Assembly (NCBI RefSeq): GCF_014654675.1
Contig: NZ_BNBC01000004.1
Location: forward strand, 1-64,000
Source: Streptomyces spiralis
Lineage (GTDB): Bacteria; Actinomycetota; Actinomycetes; Streptomycetales; Streptomycetaceae
Direction: 5' to 3'
DNA length: 64,000 nucleotides
A program made the position numbers and the translations under genes. Below, piece after piece: positions 63,052 to 64,000 of the stretch (position 1 is the first letter of the stretch; every line of letters begins with the position of its first letter). The notes under the pieces were generated by a model. It had not been told where the DNA came from. It ran no database searches and was given only the letters and a program-made list of their open reading frames with translations.

Positions 63052-63074
63052 GCGGCCGGTCGTGCACCGGCCGC
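63052..63074. terminator. Bidirectional terminator
   Basis: GCGGCCGGT (63052-63060) pairs with ACCGGCCGC (63066-63074) around a 5-base loop. It lies between the convergent DedA and gamma-carbonic-anhydrase-like genes. Confidence 0.78.
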
Positions 63075-63091
63075 GCGGATCCGTCCGTGCG

Positions 63092-63619
63092 CTATTCGTG
63101 CACGTCTCGGTGGGCGTTCGCCAGCTCCGCGTACATCGTGCCGTTGAGCGTGAGGCCCTGGCGCTCCTCCTCGGTCAGCTCCCGCCGCACCTTCGCCGGC
63201 ACCCCTGCCACCAGCGAACCGGGCGGCACCACCATGCCCTGCGGCACCAGGGCCTGAGCGGCGACGAGTGATCCCGCTCCGACGACCGCGCCGTTCAGTA
63301 CGGTCGCCCCCATGCCGATCAGGCAGTCGTCCTCCACCGTCGCCCCGTGGACGACCGCGTTGTGGCCGACGGACACCCGCTCGCCGATGATCACCGGGAA
63401 ACCGGGGTCCGCGTGCAGGGTGCAGTTGTCCTGGATGTTGCTCCGCGCGCCGACGAGGATGCGCTCGACGTCGCCCCGGACCACCGCGCCGTACCAGATG
63501 CTCGCCCCGGCCTCCACCGTCACGTCCCCGATCACCGAGGACGTGGGCGCCACGAACGCCTCCCCGTCGATCTTCGGCTCCTTGCCACCGATGCCCGTGA
63601 TCAGCGCCTTGTGCGTCAT
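63092..63619 (-). CDS. Gamma-carbonic-anhydrase-like hexapeptide protein
   Basis: The 175-residue left-handed beta-helix has the family hallmarks VRGDVERILVGARSNIQDNCTLHADPGFPV, GERVSVGHNAVVHGATV and GMGATVLNGAVVGAGSLVAA. The histidines in NCTLHAD and VGHNAVVHG are the zinc ligands. Members (YrdA/PaaY-like) often lack measured carbonic anhydrase activity and may be thioesterases. ATG 63619 has GGAGAGG upstream. Confidence 0.9.
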   Translation of the reverse strand: MTHKALITGIGGKEPKIDGEAFVAPTSSVIGDVTVEAGASIWYGAVVRGDVERILVGARSNIQDNCTLHADPGFPVIIGERVSVGHNAVVHGATVEDDCLIGMGATVLNGAVVGAGSLVAAQALVPQGMVVPPGSLVAGVPAKVRRELTEEERQGLTLNGTMYAELANAHRDVHE

Positions 63620-63713
63620 CGCCCTCTCCTCGTCGTCGACACCACGCACCGTACGTCATCCGGTGGGGTGAAGATCACAGGCGTCCGGTCCCATGGGGGC
63701 GGCACGGCCTGAG

Positions 63714-63719
63714 TACGGT
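63714..63719 (+). promoter_or_regulatory. -10 element TACGGT, leaderless start of the acyltransferase gene
   Basis: TACGGT ends 6 nt before GTG 63726, and there is no ribosome site. Confidence 0.5.
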
Positions 63720-63725
63720 GAGCGG

Positions 63726-64000
63726 GTGCCCAAGCGCAAGAACACGTTCTCATCATGGCGGCGCCGCCTCGCGCAGCGCGCCGTCCACGCGGGCTGGGCC
63801 TGGGTGCAGCGCACGGGCTCCGTCACGGCGGAACACCCCGGTCGCTTCCGCTTCGGCGCGATGGGAACAGGTACCAGACTGGCCTTCCCGCTCGGCACGG
63901 TCTTCGGTGAACCGTGGATCCATCTCGGCGCGCACTGCATCGTCGGGGAGCAGGTCACGCTGACGGCCGGTCTGATGCCCGACCTCGACCTCGGGCCGGA
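63726..64000 (+). CDS. Hexapeptide-repeat acyltransferase, 5' part
   Basis: The frame from GTG 63726 is open to the window edge (about 91 residues seen). RFRFGAMGTGTRLAFPLGTVFGEPWIHLGAHCIVGEQVTLTAGL is typical of the WcaF/maltose-acetyltransferase-like left-handed beta-helix acyltransferases. It should transfer an acetyl or other acyl group; the acceptor is unknown. The start has no ribosome site but follows TACGGT with 6-nt spacing, so it is probably leaderless. The C-terminal part is outside the window. Confidence 0.75.
   Translation, partial: MPKRKNTFSSWRRRLAQRAVHAGWAWVQRTGSVTAEHPGRFRFGAMGTGTRLAFPLGTVFGEPWIHLGAHCIVGEQVTLTAGLMPDLDLGP

Overview
The window is high-GC actinobacterial DNA, almost certainly Streptomyces. 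The evidence is the strong third-position GC bias, the 3' end of a streptomycete-type 5S rRNA, a glycine riboswitch before a one-piece P-protein gene, a divergent third EF-Tu (tuf3), and a gene order that I recognise from memory as matching the S. coelicolor chromosome from the cardiolipin synthase gene to beyond tuf3. I see no prophage, transposase, CRISPR array or tRNA. Most of the window is core or near-core chromosome with a few accessory insertions.

Region 1 (1-14,407). The end of an rRNA operon and its terminator are followed by a eukaryote-type cardiolipin synthase and a bifunctional-looking GDP-mannose pyrophosphorylase. Next comes the conserved actinobacterial block DUF881-sbp-DUF881-garA-ftsR-DUF151-merR, which corresponds to mycobacterial Rv1822-Rv1830. 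Here it lacks the gcvH found in mycobacteria. DNA polymerase IV, a PRC-barrel protein and riboswitch-controlled gcvP follow.

Region 2 (14,462-25,473). A molybdenum island holds modA, modB, a frameshifted modC, a small molybdopterin oxidoreductase and an HTH-Mop regulator. After it come an APC transporter, a membrane protein, and two xylan-degradation genes (GH43 and secreted GH10) that share a CGAAANTTTCG operator.

Region 3 (26,048-41,271). This is mixed metabolism and regulation: a GCS2-type ligase, CPBP protease, PhzF, PadR, a Clp N-domain protein, three EamA exporters (one behind a tiny proline-ending leader ORF), a MocR regulator divergent from a flavin-binding protein, a LysR regulator, a Tat/lipoprotein Rieske protein, a HipA-like kinase with DUF3037, and two SDRs.

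Region 4 (41,292-55,609). An unusual nested RNA hairpin precedes an orphan peptide-binding lipoprotein. Then come uracil-DNA glycosylase, a TetR/flavin-monooxygenase pair with four palindromic operators, apolipoprotein N-acyltransferase, a restriction-endonuclease/TerD fusion with a divergent small protein, an SDR and uppP.

Region 5 (55,784-64,000). A TVP38 membrane protein is followed by tuf3 with a candidate leader-peptide attenuator. A spermidine-synthase-like protein, a Pro/Gln-rich membrane protein, a thioesterase, a sigma-like membrane protein, DedA, a gamma-carbonic-anhydrase-like protein and a truncated hexapeptide acyltransferase complete the window.

The best candidates for something new are the tuf3 leader (56,719-56,892), the EamA leader (31,955-32,120), the four-site operator array (46,671-46,773), the 41,292-41,393 RNA element and the REase-TerD protein. 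About a dozen genes carry a TANNNT -10 element 6-8 nt before the start codon, which points to leaderless transcripts.
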